This document shows, one piece after another, positions 1 through 6,443 of a stretch of DNA of 11,854 nucleotides; positions within the stretch are counted from its first letter, which is position 1; the number at the start of each line of letters is the position of its first letter. Under the pieces are notes generated by a model. It was not told where the DNA came from. It searched no databases and saw nothing but the letters and a program-made list of their open reading frames with translations. The DNA comes from Faecalibacterium sp. UBA7177 (GTDB lineage Bacteria; Bacillota; Clostridia; Oscillospirales; Ruminococcaceae). The translations under genes and the position numbers were made by a program. The stretch lies in contig DKVN01000023.1 of assembly GCA_002491225.1 (NCBI GenBank), positions 1,478-13,331 on the forward strand, given 5' to 3'.

Positions 1-713
1 TAGAGCTTTTTCTCAAAGCGGGTGCACATATCCGCAAGGTCGCGGGCGGCCTGGGCGTCCTCGGGCAGGCCGGTGCGCTCGGCCTTGGCCAGCAGCTCCT
101 TGAGGTCGTTTTCCCGCACCTGGGCAAGGCGCTTTTTGCCGGCCAGGATGTACATGGTGAGCTCCTTGAAATAGACCATGTTGCGCTCGTACATCTTATC
201 CAGCATGGCGATGTCCTTCATCAGGGTGACCTGATGGTTTTCGAGCATCCCCTGAATTTTGTCCACGTTGGTCTCGACCTTGGCGTACTTGGTCTTCATC
301 TGGTCGAGGCTCGAGGAGGACTTTTTGAAGAAGCCGAAGATGCCCTTGGACTCCTCGTTGGCGTCGAAGCCCTTGAGCTCGCCGACAAGATCGGTGATCA
401 TGCCGCCGACCTCGCCCATATCCTTGGTGCGCACCTTGTCGAGCGCGGCCTCGCTGAAATCGCTGATCTTCTTCTGGCTGGCCGCGCCGTACTGCAACAC
501 AAGGTTTGCGTTGGTGATATCGATCTTTTCGGCAAAGTCGTCCACCATCTTCTGCTCCTCGGGGCTCAGAGGGGTCTCCTCGATCTTGACCGGCTCGGCC
601 TTGGGGGCCTCGGGCTGCTTTTCGGCCTCGGCCTCCTCGGCGGCGGGGTCGAGGGTGAGGGTGGGGGTGACGGGCTCGTCAAGAGACAGGGTCGGGGTCA
701 GGTTTTCTTCCAT
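1..713 (-). CDS. telA: TelA/YaaN family (toxic anion resistance) protein, C-terminus cut by window edge
   Basis: Seen: an open frame begins with ATG at 713 (minus strand) and stays open to the left edge, giving 237 residues of a family that is usually about 380 long, so roughly the last third is missing. A ribosome binding site (GGAAGG) lies 6-7 bases before the ATG. The first 50 residues are acidic and Pro/Glu-rich. From about 55 the sequence becomes a helical, coiled-coil-like domain; useful landmarks are GFFKKSSSS (127-135) and MYERNMVYFKELTMYILAGKKRL (spread over 174-196). Known: TelA/KlaA-type proteins were named for tellurite resistance, but in Firmicutes (YaaN) the biochemical role is unclear; they are cytoplasmic and often sit next to xpaC. 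That gene lies directly upstream here. Inferred: co-transcribed with xpaC and possibly involved in envelope stress. The family call is firm, the function is not. Confidence 0.9.
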   Translation of the reverse strand, partial: MEENLTPTLSLDEPVTPTLTLDPAAEEAEAEKQPEAPKAEPVKIEETPLSPEEQKMVDDFAEKIDITNANLVLQYGAASQKKISDFSEAALDKVRTKDMGEVGGMITDLVGELKGFDANEESKGIFGFFKKSSSSLDQMKTKYAKVETNVDKIQGMLENHQVTLMKDIAMLDKMYERNMVYFKELTMYILAGKKRLAQVRENDLKELLAKAERTGLPEDAQAARDLADMCTRFEKKL

Positions 714-879
714 GGGGTGCCTTCCTTTCCGCGCGCCGGGTTTGGCGGCGCACTGGGTCTTTTTTTATTTGAGATGGTTCTTGAACACATTGTGGAAGAG
801 GGGCCGCCGCGCGGCACGGGCGGCTCGGGGCGGCAGGGGGGCATGGCTGAGGCAGGGTTGGTTTTTGCCGTGCCGCTGC

Positions 880-1506
880 TCAGCTGAGGCCCTGGCCCTT
901 GAGCATGTTTTGCAGCACCTCAAGGTCGGTGTCGAGGTCGAGCGCCTCGGCGGCGAAGAGGGCGTCGAGCTGGTTTTCAAAGGCGGTGGCGATCGAGGCG
1001 GCGTTCTCCTCCACCGCGGCCTGGGCGGCGCGGGCGTTTTCGCCCTTGACCCCGCTCGCATCGAGCCTGGCGTAGAGGGAGAGGATCTTGACCGCGTCCG
1101 GCAGGTAGTGGTTGGCGAACCGCCGCAGCTGGCCGGCCTTGTCCGGCGAGCCCTCCAGCTCGGCCAGGATGCCCGCGCCGGCCTGCTCCATCCGGGCGAT
1201 CGACGCCGAGAGGGCGTCGTCCGGGATGGCCTCGTTGAGGGCGTGCAGCTGCCTGACCCCCTGGTCGATGGCGGCGAGCATCTCATCGGCATCCTTGCGG
1301 CCGGTCATGAAGGGCTTTTCGTATCGGGTGACCTGCACCGGGCAGAGCTTGGCCGCCGCGAGGTAGACCCCTACCGTGACCAGGGCCAGCACGATCAGCG
1401 CCCAGAGCCGGTAGAGGGGCAAAAACGCCCCGCAGAGCAGCGCCGCCAGCCCCGCCGCGTAGAGGGGCAGCACCGATTTTTCGGTTTTGGTGATCCATTT
1501 GCTCAT
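880..1506 (-). CDS. xpaC: XpaC-like '5-bromo-4-chloroindolyl phosphate hydrolysis' family membrane protein
   Basis: Seen: 208 residues from ATG at 1506. Two hydrophobic helices fill about residues 13-31 and 33-52 (LPLYAAGLAALLCGAFLPL, then LWALIVLALVTVGVYLAAA). They are followed by a soluble, Ala/Leu/Glu-rich helical domain beginning near YEKPFMTGRKDADEML, which is typical of XpaC proteins. The ATG was chosen over a TTG 18 bases upstream because a GAGG stretch lies 9 bases before the ATG and the TTG would overlap that site. Known: the family was named for a Bacillus gene affecting XP hydrolysis; a true enzymatic role has not been established. The pairing with a TelA-family gene downstream (166 bp gap, same strand) matches Bacillus xpaC-yaaN. 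Inferred: a membrane-anchored partner of the TelA protein, transcribed from the promoter at 1596-1624. Confidence 0.85.
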   Translation of the reverse strand: MSKWITKTEKSVLPLYAAGLAALLCGAFLPLYRLWALIVLALVTVGVYLAAAKLCPVQVTRYEKPFMTGRKDADEMLAAIDQGVRQLHALNEAIPDDALSASIARMEQAGAGILAELEGSPDKAGQLRRFANHYLPDAVKILSLYARLDASGVKGENARAAQAAVEENAASIATAFENQLDALFAAEALDLDTDLEVLQNMLKGQGLS

Positions 1507-1764
1507 CACAGAACGCCTCGTCAAGGAGCTTGTCGCTCGTGGTTTGGGCGGGACGGCAGGGGGATTTCACCTGCTGCCCCATCATAATCAAATTTATTGT
1601 ACCTTTTTTGTGCAAAAAATGCAAGGGCGGATGTATGGGACGAATGCACGCTTTCAGACAGGGCGAATGCTCAACCCCGTTTCGCTGTCAGTGGGCCAAC
1701 CTTATGGGCAGCATCCGCGAAATACATATTTGCTGAACTGCATAGGAAAAGGCCGCAAACCAAA
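1507..1764. other. Gene-free region upstream of xpaC
   Basis: Together with the terminator at 1765-1804 this makes about 304 bases without a gene. It holds the xpaC promoter and leader in its left half. From about 1630 to 1764 I see no convincing gene, repeat or RNA. The composition is visibly less GC-rich than the xpaC and telA genes and resembles the adjoining dehydrogenase module, so the boundary of that module may lie here. Confidence 0.6.
1596..1624 (-). promoter_or_regulatory. Housekeeping-sigma promoter for xpaC-telA
   Basis: On the minus strand TTGCAT (1619-1624) and TACAAT (1596-1601) are separated by exactly 17 bases. Both hexamers match the consensus at five of six or four of six positions, and the spacer is AT-rich. 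Transcription would start near 1588, leaving a leader of about 80 bases before xpaC. No other promoter as good lies between xpaC and the dehydrogenase terminator. Confidence 0.75.
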
Positions 1765-1804
1765 TGCACGGCGGACGTCCCAGATCAGGGATGTCCGCCG
1801 TGCA
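1765..1804 (-). terminator. Terminator hairpin for the dehydrogenase gene
   Basis: Arms 1765-1781 and 1788-1804 form a 17-bp stem with one G-T wobble and a 6-base loop (AGATCA). The hairpin starts 6 bases after the stop codon of the short-chain dehydrogenase. In the minus direction it is followed by a T-rich but interrupted tract (TTTGGTTTG). The very long stem and its position make termination likely; the imperfect U-tract lowers certainty. Confidence 0.75.
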
Positions 1805-1810
1805 GCGTCG

Positions 1811-2698
1811 TTATGAAGTCTTGTTTTTCAGCATATTCTGGAAGAATTTTGTGTTGTAAATGCCCAGTGCAGCAGGCACATCCAATTGATTCCTGCTTCT
1901 GCCCAGCACCTTCTCTCCGTTATGGCCCATGTCTGCAATAAGCATCAATCCTGAGACAAACCCGGCCATGTCAGAGTTCAAAAACAACAGCGGCGCGGCC
2001 ATCTCCTCCGGGGTTGCCAGTCGGCCAATGGTACCATTTTCCTTCAGCAGCTTTTCCTGCCCGCCCGCCATTTTTTCAAACTCCTGCTTCATTCCCGTGT
2101 CGGTAGAACCGGGAAGCAGCGCATTTACCCGGATCCCTTTGGCAGCGTAGTCCACTGCTTTCAGGGTCGTATAATAATTCATGGCGCGTTTTGATAAGGT
2201 GTATGCCATGATGCCAACACCGTCCTTCGGTGCGGCTTTTTTCATAAAGGCGACCATCTCCTCCCAGGTTTTGCAGTCCATGATCTTTTTGTATTCCCTT
2301 CTCCACTTTTCCCACATCAGACCGCCACAGCTGGTAACATAAGCAATGCTGCTGCCCGGAGCCATGCGGGGTTCCAGATAGGTTTCGGTGATGTACTTAT
2401 TGGCAATGAAGTTTACCGTGAAGGTAGTCCAATAGCTGGTCTTTGCGCCGGACAAGCCAGCCACGCCGAAAAAACAGTCGATGGATCGGGGCAGTTGGGC
2501 GAAGGCCTCATCAATGCTGTCCTTGCTGGACAAATCGGCTGCGACAAAGCCCGCCAGCCCATCGATCTCGGCCGTGTTGCGGTCCAGACCATACACCTTT
2601 GCCTTCAGCTCCACAAGCTTTTGACACACCGCTTTTCCGATCCCGCTGGCCGCGCCAGTGACGATGCAGACCTTGTCCTGATAGTCGATCAGTTTCAT
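1811..2698 (-). CDS. Short-chain dehydrogenase/reductase, resembling 3-alpha-hydroxysteroid dehydrogenase/carbonyl reductases
   Basis: Seen: 295 residues from ATG at 2698, with an SD-like GGGAGAG 5 bases upstream. The Rossmann nucleotide-binding motif TGAASGIG is at 14-21, Ser123 (VTSCGG) is a candidate catalytic serine, and YTLSK gives Tyr166 and Lys170. About 43 residues separate Ser123 and Tyr166, against 12-14 in classical family members. The usual NNAG motif is replaced by GVAG (78-81). NALLPGSTDTGM (192-203) is the expected loop after the active site. Known: a long Ser-Tyr insertion and a CAG/VAG motif occur in the Comamonas 3-alpha-hydroxysteroid dehydrogenase group; substrates vary widely. 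An Asp at 39 after the second beta strand (GLDR) suggests NAD(H). Inferred: oxidoreductase for a hydroxylated or carbonyl compound, regulated by the divergent TetR gene 30 bp away. GC content is clearly below that of the neighbours. The substrate cannot be read from the sequence. Confidence 0.9.
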   Translation of the reverse strand: MKLIDYQDKVCIVTGAASGIGKAVCQKLVELKAKVYGLDRNTAEIDGLAGFVAADLSSKDSIDEAFAQLPRSIDCFFGVAGLSGAKTSYWTTFTVNFIANKYITETYLEPRMAPGSSIAYVTSCGGLMWEKWRREYKKIMDCKTWEEMVAFMKKAAPKDGVGIMAYTLSKRAMNYYTTLKAVDYAAKGIRVNALLPGSTDTGMKQEFEKMAGGQEKLLKENGTIGRLATPEEMAAPLLFLNSDMAGFVSGLMLIADMGHNGEKVLGRSRNQLDVPAALGIYNTKFFQNMLKNKTS

Positions 2699-2703
2699 AA
2701 AAT
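2673..2703 (+). promoter_or_regulatory. Candidate promoter for the TetR-type regulator
   Basis: TTGTCC (2673-2678) is followed by CATAAA after 17 bases or TAAAAT (2698-2703) after 19 bases. It lies inside the start of the divergent dehydrogenase gene, so a repressor bound here could block both genes. The matches are only moderate. A possible -10 for the dehydrogenase (TAATAT read on minus at 2754-2759) lies inside the regulator gene but has no good -35. Confidence 0.3.
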
Positions 2704-2728
2704 CTCTCCCTGCTTTCCGGGCGGTGAG

Positions 2729-3238
2729 ATGAGAAAAACCAACACCAGAGAATATATTACGCAGGCACTGTTTGAACTGCTGGACAAGAAAGATATCAAA
2801 AACATCACCGTGTGCGAACTGGTGACGAGGGCGGGGATCAGCCGCGCCACATTTTACCGCAATTATCTGGATCTGTATCAGGTGATCGACGATCAGCTGG
2901 CGGAGATCGCCCAGGATATGACAAACAGGGCCATGTTTACAAGCGATGACATTCGAGGCAATACTCTCCAGATATTTCGCCTTCTGCTGAACTACAAGCG
3001 GCCTCTCCAGATCCTTATCCGCCGTGGCATGGGAGACAGGATCTACCGAGCCTTATACCAGACAACCGTTGAGCATATCGAGCAGTTAAACGCCATGAAC
3101 AACCGATACCAGCCCCACTTTTTTGCCGGGGCTGCCTGCGGTCTTCTCACCGCGTGGATCAGGAATGAATTTCAGGAAAGCCCGGAGGAAATGCTGGAGC
3201 TGTTTTGGGGATGCCTGAAGGGGTATGTGTCCCTGTGA
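2729..3238 (+). CDS. TetR/AcrR family transcriptional regulator
   Basis: Seen: 169 residues from ATG at 2729. The N-terminal helices lead into a helix-turn-helix at about 26-46 (ITVCELVTRAGISRATFYRNY region), the usual TetR DNA-binding domain. The C-terminal part (FFAGAACGLLTAWIRNEF, then SPEEM) has the pattern of the DhaS-like TetR subgroup. The open frame extends further upstream, but the TetR domain begins right at this ATG and no better start exists; the SD is weak (GGGCGGTGAG just before ATG). Its divergent position, 30 bp from the dehydrogenase start, makes it the likely local regulator of that gene and of itself. Sampled 60-base stretches are about 45-47% GC (2701-2760, 2941-3000) against 73% in the M32 gene (4981-5040), which suggests horizontal acquisition. 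The ligand is unknown; it may be the substrate of the dehydrogenase. Confidence 0.92.
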   Translation: MRKTNTREYITQALFELLDKKDIKNITVCELVTRAGISRATFYRNYLDLYQVIDDQLAEIAQDMTNRAMFTSDDIRGNTLQIFRLLLNYKRPLQILIRRGMGDRIYRALYQTTVEHIEQLNAMNNRYQPHFFAGAACGLLTAWIRNEFQESPEEMLELFWGCLKGYVSL

Positions 3239-3253
3239 ACCGGCGGTTTGCAG

Positions 3254-3736
3254 TCAGAGATACGGCCCCAGCGCCTCGCCCCAGGGGGTGGCGAGGCGGT
3301 CGAGGCTCCAGGCGGCGTTGGCCGGGCTGGTGCTGGGCAGCCGCAGGGCGGCAAGGCCGGTGGCGGGCTGGGCGTATTTTTCGTAGAGCCGCGCGGCCGC
3401 CGCCCCGTTGCAGACCACCCGCTCGATGGGCAGCTTTTGACAGAGAGCCGGGATGTCGTTGGGCACCGCGTCCCGGATCGAGGCGTCCGACGCGCCGGTG
3501 ATGGTGCAGCTGGCCAGGATATCCCAGAGGGCGAGGCCGTGGCCCTCGATCAGCGCCCGCTTGGCCGGGATGTCCAGCCGGGCGGGCGGCGCGCAGCCGC
3601 AGAGCCTTGCCAGCAGCGGCCAGAAGCGGTTTTGGGGGTGGCCGTAGTAAAAGCCCATCTCCCAGCTTTTGGGGCTGGGCCAGCTGCCCAGGATCAGCAG
3701 CCGGGCACCCGGGGCGTACACCGGCGCGAGGCTCAC
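3254..3736 (-). CDS. DNA-deoxyinosine (hypoxanthine) glycosylase, uracil-DNA glycosylase superfamily family 6
   Basis: Seen: 160 residues. The N-terminal motif GSWPSPKSW (17-25) followed by YYGHPQNRFW (30-39) is the signature of the deoxyinosine glycosylase branch; the Asn at 36 corresponds to the catalytic Asn described for family 6. LWDIL (70-74) and the C-terminal STSPAN (135-140) fit the superfamily fold. Known: these enzymes excise hypoxanthine formed by adenine deamination and start base excision repair. The start is a GTG whose last bases form the TGA stop of the upstream HAD gene (GTGA, 4-base overlap), which supports this start through translational coupling. Length agrees with the family (about 160-180). 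The gene converges on the TetR gene with only 15 bp between the stop codons and no visible terminator. Confidence 0.9.
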   Translation of the reverse strand: MSLAPVYAPGARLLILGSWPSPKSWEMGFYYGHPQNRFWPLLARLCGCAPPARLDIPAKRALIEGHGLALWDILASCTITGASDASIRDAVPNDIPALCQKLPIERVVCNGAAAARLYEKYAQPATGLAALRLPSTSPANAAWSLDRLATPWGEALGPYL

Positions 3737-4674
3737 GGCGTGTCCTCCCGCGCGGCCTGCGCGGCCGGGGCAAGCGGGGTGCTCACCGACGGGGCGCGCT
3801 CGTTGCCCGCGCCGCCCAGCGGCGGCAGGCCCAGCCCCAGGCCGAACACCTCGTCGAGCAGCCGCGCCGCGCCGTCCTGGCGGACATCCGGGGCGATGCG
3901 GTCAGCCGCCGCCCTGGCGGCGGGGGCGGCGTTGGCCATCGCCACCCCGAGGCCCGCCATCCGCAGCAGCTCGACATCATTTTCGCCGTCCCCCATCGCC
4001 AGCACCGCGCTGGCGGGCAGGCCCAGACGGCCCAATAGATCCGCAAGGCCGCTGGCCTTGGTCAGGCCGGTTTGGCAGATGTCGTACCAGCCCGGCGCAA
4101 AGGGGATGAACCGCAGGCCGAGATGCCCGTACAGCTGCCCGAACCCGGCCACATGCTCGGGGGTCATGTGGCAGAAGGCCGCGTAGGGCATATCCTGCAG
4201 GTGACGGTCCTGATCCTCGCCGTTCGCCAGAAACTCGGCGTGCTCGGCCATCCTGCCGTAGTACCGCCAGACCTCCTCGTAGCCGATGTAGACATAGTAG
4301 TGGTCTTTGAAGGAAAAGGCCAGCGCATGGTCGTAATTTTCGCAATAATCCACCAGCGCGTACATCTGCTCGGGGGTGAGGGTGTGGGCGGCCAGCGCGT
4401 TTCCGGCCGCGTCGGTGACCTGCGCGCCCCCGGCGCAGACAGCGTAGTCCGGCCGGATGCCGCCCAGCACCCGGGCATCCACCGCCGCAAACTGGCACCG
4501 CCCGCTGGCGATGACCACTTTGGCCCCCAGCGCCTGCACCGCTTTGACTGCCCGCTGCACTGCCGGGCTGGCGCAGCCCTGCCCCGGCACCACGAGGGTG
4601 CCGTCCACATCCAGCGCCACCAGCTGGTAGGGCAGCGGCCGCGCGGGGGCGGCCATCTCACCGTTTTGGTTCAT
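3733..4674 (-). CDS. Cof-type HAD-IIB family hydrolase
   Basis: Seen: 313 residues from ATG at 4674, with AGGAGG 9 bases upstream. All four HAD motifs are present: DVDGTL (22-27) with nucleophile Asp22 and acid/base Asp24, Ser57 in VVIASGR, Lys206 in TKASG, and GDGENDVELL (228-237) for Mg binding. Between motifs II and III lies the large alpha/beta cap of the C2B (Cof) type, rich in Tyr/Phe (about 85-200). Known: these cytoplasmic phosphatases act on sugar phosphates, flavin or pyridoxal phosphates and related compounds; specificity cannot be predicted from the sequence. The last 35 residues (about 278-313, Gly/Pro/Ala-rich) extend past the catalytic domain and look disordered. It is the first gene of a two-gene operon with the deoxyinosine glycosylase, driven by a strong promoter at 4707-4735. 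Confidence 0.93.
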   Translation of the reverse strand: MNQNGEMAAPARPLPYQLVALDVDGTLVVPGQGCASPAVQRAVKAVQALGAKVVIASGRCQFAAVDARVLGGIRPDYAVCAGGAQVTDAAGNALAAHTLTPEQMYALVDYCENYDHALAFSFKDHYYVYIGYEEVWRYYGRMAEHAEFLANGEDQDRHLQDMPYAAFCHMTPEHVAGFGQLYGHLGLRFIPFAPGWYDICQTGLTKASGLADLLGRLGLPASAVLAMGDGENDVELLRMAGLGVAMANAAPAARAAADRIAPDVRQDGAARLLDEVFGLGLGLPPLGGAGNERAPSVSTPLAPAAQAAREDTP

Positions 4675-4706
4675 CCTGTTGTTCCTCCTGTGGGTCGGTT
4701 TGTTCC

Positions 4707-4735
4707 ATTATACGCCCCCGCGGGCGCGGGGGCAA
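4707..4735 (-). promoter_or_regulatory. Strong housekeeping-sigma promoter for the HAD/glycosylase operon, with palindromic spacer
   Basis: On the minus strand TTGCCC (4730-4735) and a perfect TATAAT (4707-4712) are 17 bases apart, about 33 bases before the HAD start codon. The spacer is entirely G and C and contains most of a palindrome: GCCCCCGCG (4714-4722), GG, CGCGGGGGC (4725-4733). A dyad placed exactly between -35 and -10 is a classic operator position, but the regulator is unknown. Confidence 0.8.
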
Positions 4736-4774
4736 GATGCGCGCCGCACCGGGGGTGTATTCCGGCGCGAAGTA

Positions 4775-4783
4775 TGCTATACT
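4775..4783 (+). promoter_or_regulatory. Extended -10 promoter for the M32 carboxypeptidase gene
   Basis: TGCTATACT contains a -10 hexamer (TATACT, five of six consensus bases) preceded by TG at the extended -10 position. No recognisable -35 lies 16-18 bases upstream, which is common for extended -10 promoters. The start site would be near 4790, giving a leader of about 55 bases. It is divergent from the HAD promoter; the two -10 elements are about 65 bp apart. Confidence 0.6.
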
Positions 4784-4804
4784 GGAAAACAGAAAAAGTA
4801 CCAG

Positions 4805-4826
4805 CCCCGCGCCGCCCGGCGCGGGG
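4805..4826 (+). repeat. Perfect GC-only inverted repeat in the M32 leader
   Basis: CCCCGCGCCG (4805-4814) and CGGCGCGGGG (4817-4826) are exact inverted copies around a 2-base centre (CC). In RNA this gives a very stable hairpin (9 bp with a 4-base loop) that ends 4 bases before the ribosome binding site of the M32 gene. It may affect translation or mRNA stability, or act as a DNA operator. Confidence 0.75.
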
Positions 4827-4845
4827 AAAGAAGGAGGACGAACCC

Positions 4846-6339
4846 ATGCCTACCCCCATGCAGCAGCTGCGCGAGATTGAAAAGCAGCTGTTCGCCTACC
4901 ACTACGCGCTGACCGCGATCAGCTATGACGACGCCACGGTGGCCCCGCCCGAGAGCAGCGAGGGCCGCGGCGAGGCGATGGCGGTGCTCTCGGCGGCCCA
5001 GCACCGCCTGATGACCGAAAGCGGCCTGCCCGAGCTGCTCGCCGCCGCCCGCGCCGGAGCCCTGACCGAGCAGGAGGCCGCCGAGGTGCGGGAGCTGCAG
5101 CGCAGCTATGACGAGCTGAGCAAGCTGCCCGCCGAGGAGTACGCCGCGTTTTCCAAACTGACCAGCACCGCCCAGAACGTCTGGGTCAAGGCGCGGGCGA
5201 ACAACGACTACGCCTCGTTTGCCCCCTACCTCAAGCAGATCGTCGACACCCGCCGCCGCTGGGCCGGGTATCTCTCGCCAGAAAAGGCCCCCTACGACCA
5301 CTGGCTGAACGAGTATGAGCGGGGCGCGAGCACCGAGATGCTGGACGAATTTTTTGACGCCCTGCAGGCGAAGATCGTGCCGCTGCTGGCCCGCATCCAG
5401 AAGGAGGGCAAAGCCATCCGCACCGATTTTCTCCATCAGGACTGGCCGCTTGCCCAGCAGGCCGAGCTTGCCCGCCGGGTGATGCGCCGGATGCAGGTGG
5501 ACCCCGCCCACTGCGCGATGGGCGAGAGCGCCCACCCCTTTACCACCGAGTTTTACAAGGGGGACGTGCGCATCACCACCCACTATGACCCGCAGGACAT
5601 GACCAGCAGCCTGTACAGCGTTGTGCACGAGAGCGGCCACGCCCTCTATGAGCTGCACACCGCCGACCGGCTCAAGTACACGGTGCTGGCCAGCGGGGCC
5701 AGCATGGGGGTGCACGAGAGCCAGAGCCGCTTTTATGAGAACTACCTCGGCCGCAGCCTGCCCTTTTTGCGCTCGCTCTGGCCGGACCTCGTCGAGCTGT
5801 TCCCCACCCAGCTGGCGGGGGTACGCTGCGAGGAGCTGTACGCCGCGGTGAACCGGGCCGAGCCGAGCCTCATCCGCACCGAGGCGGACGAGCTGACCTA
5901 CAGCCTGCACATCCTGCTGCGCTACCGGCTGGAAAAGCAGCTGATGGCGGGCGAATTGACGGTGGAGGAGCTGCCCGGCGCCTGGAACGCCCTGATGAAA
6001 GATCTGCTCGGGGTGACGGTGCCCAGCGACGCCGAGGGCTGCTTGCAGGACATCCACTGGAGCATGGGGGATATCGGCTACTTCCCCAGCTACGCGCTGG
6101 GCAGCGCCTACGGGGCCCAGATGCTGCGCCGGATGAAGCGGGAGCTCGATTTGGATGGGCTGCTGGAGGCCGGGGACTTTGGGCCGATCAACGCCTGGCT
6201 CGAGGAGCGTATCTGGCAGTACGGCACCGAAAAGGAGCCGGGCTGGCTGGTGGAAAACGCCTGCGGCGAGCCCTTTGACCCCGCCTGCTTTGCCGAGTAT
6301 CTCGAGGAGAAGTATACTGCCCTGTATGGGCTGGGCTGA
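4846..6339 (+). CDS. M32 family metallocarboxypeptidase (carboxypeptidase Taq type)
   Basis: Seen: 497 residues from ATG at 4846, preceded by AAGGAGG with 8-base spacing; the family is normally about 500 long, so it is complete. The zinc motif HESGH (261-265) is followed by the third ligand region GVHESQSRFYEN (288-299). Other M32 landmarks are VRITTHYDPQD (241-251), IRTEADELTYSLH (near 345) and a C-terminal GSAYGAQ. Known: M32 enzymes are cytoplasmic, metal-dependent carboxypeptidases that remove most C-terminal residues except Pro and probably help to recycle peptides. There is no signal peptide. It stands alone between its own extended -10 promoter and a strong terminator. The coding GC is very high, like the host background. 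The open frame continues upstream, but that part has no similarity to the family and lies antisense to the HAD gene. Confidence 0.96.
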   Translation: MPTPMQQLREIEKQLFAYHYALTAISYDDATVAPPESSEGRGEAMAVLSAAQHRLMTESGLPELLAAARAGALTEQEAAEVRELQRSYDELSKLPAEEYAAFSKLTSTAQNVWVKARANNDYASFAPYLKQIVDTRRRWAGYLSPEKAPYDHWLNEYERGASTEMLDEFFDALQAKIVPLLARIQKEGKAIRTDFLHQDWPLAQQAELARRVMRRMQVDPAHCAMGESAHPFTTEFYKGDVRITTHYDPQDMTSSLYSVVHESGHALYELHTADRLKYTVLASGASMGVHESQSRFYENYLGRSLPFLRSLWPDLVELFPTQLAGVRCEELYAAVNRAEPSLIRTEADELTYSLHILLRYRLEKQLMAGELTVEELPGAWNALMKDLLGVTVPSDAEGCLQDIHWSMGDIGYFPSYALGSAYGAQMLRRMKRELDLDGLLEAGDFGPINAWLEERIWQYGTEKEPGWLVENACGEPFDPACFAEYLEEKYTALYGLG

Positions 6340-6367
6340 GCCGCGCCTGGCCGTGAGGGGCGGACAG

Positions 6368-6405
6368 GGCACCGGGCAAAATTGAGCTTCGGGCAGCCCG
6401 GTGCC
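6368..6405 (+). repeat. Inverted repeat downstream of the M32 gene
   Basis: GGCACCGGGC (6368-6377) and GCCCGGTGCC (6396-6405) are perfect 10-base inverted copies around an 18-base loop. No T-tract follows, so it is not a canonical terminator by itself. It lies just before the stronger terminator at 6444-6492 and could protect the 3' end of the mRNA. Confidence 0.65.
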
Positions 6406-6443
6406 GTTCTCCCCTCCCCTAAAAAGGCCCCAAAACGGCAAAC

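Noticed and set aside
731..770. Stem (733-738 with 746-751) followed by a run of Ts on the plus strand, looking like a terminator
   Set aside because: There is no plus-strand gene to end here, the T-run is 8 bases away from the stem, and the stem is only 6 bp.
259..1587. Long plus-strand open frame (442 codons) opposite telA and xpaC
   Set aside because: It is antisense to two recognisable genes, has low-complexity Arg/Gly/Ala composition, and no family is recognisable. High GC makes long chance frames common.
2495..2728. N-terminal extension of the TetR gene by 78 codons
   Set aside because: The extension is antisense to the dehydrogenase and unlike TetR proteins; the DNA-binding domain starts at the ATG at 2729.
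4072..4845. N-terminal extension of the M32 gene
   Set aside because: It is antisense to the HAD gene and has no M32 similarity; a strong ribosome binding site precedes the ATG at 4846.
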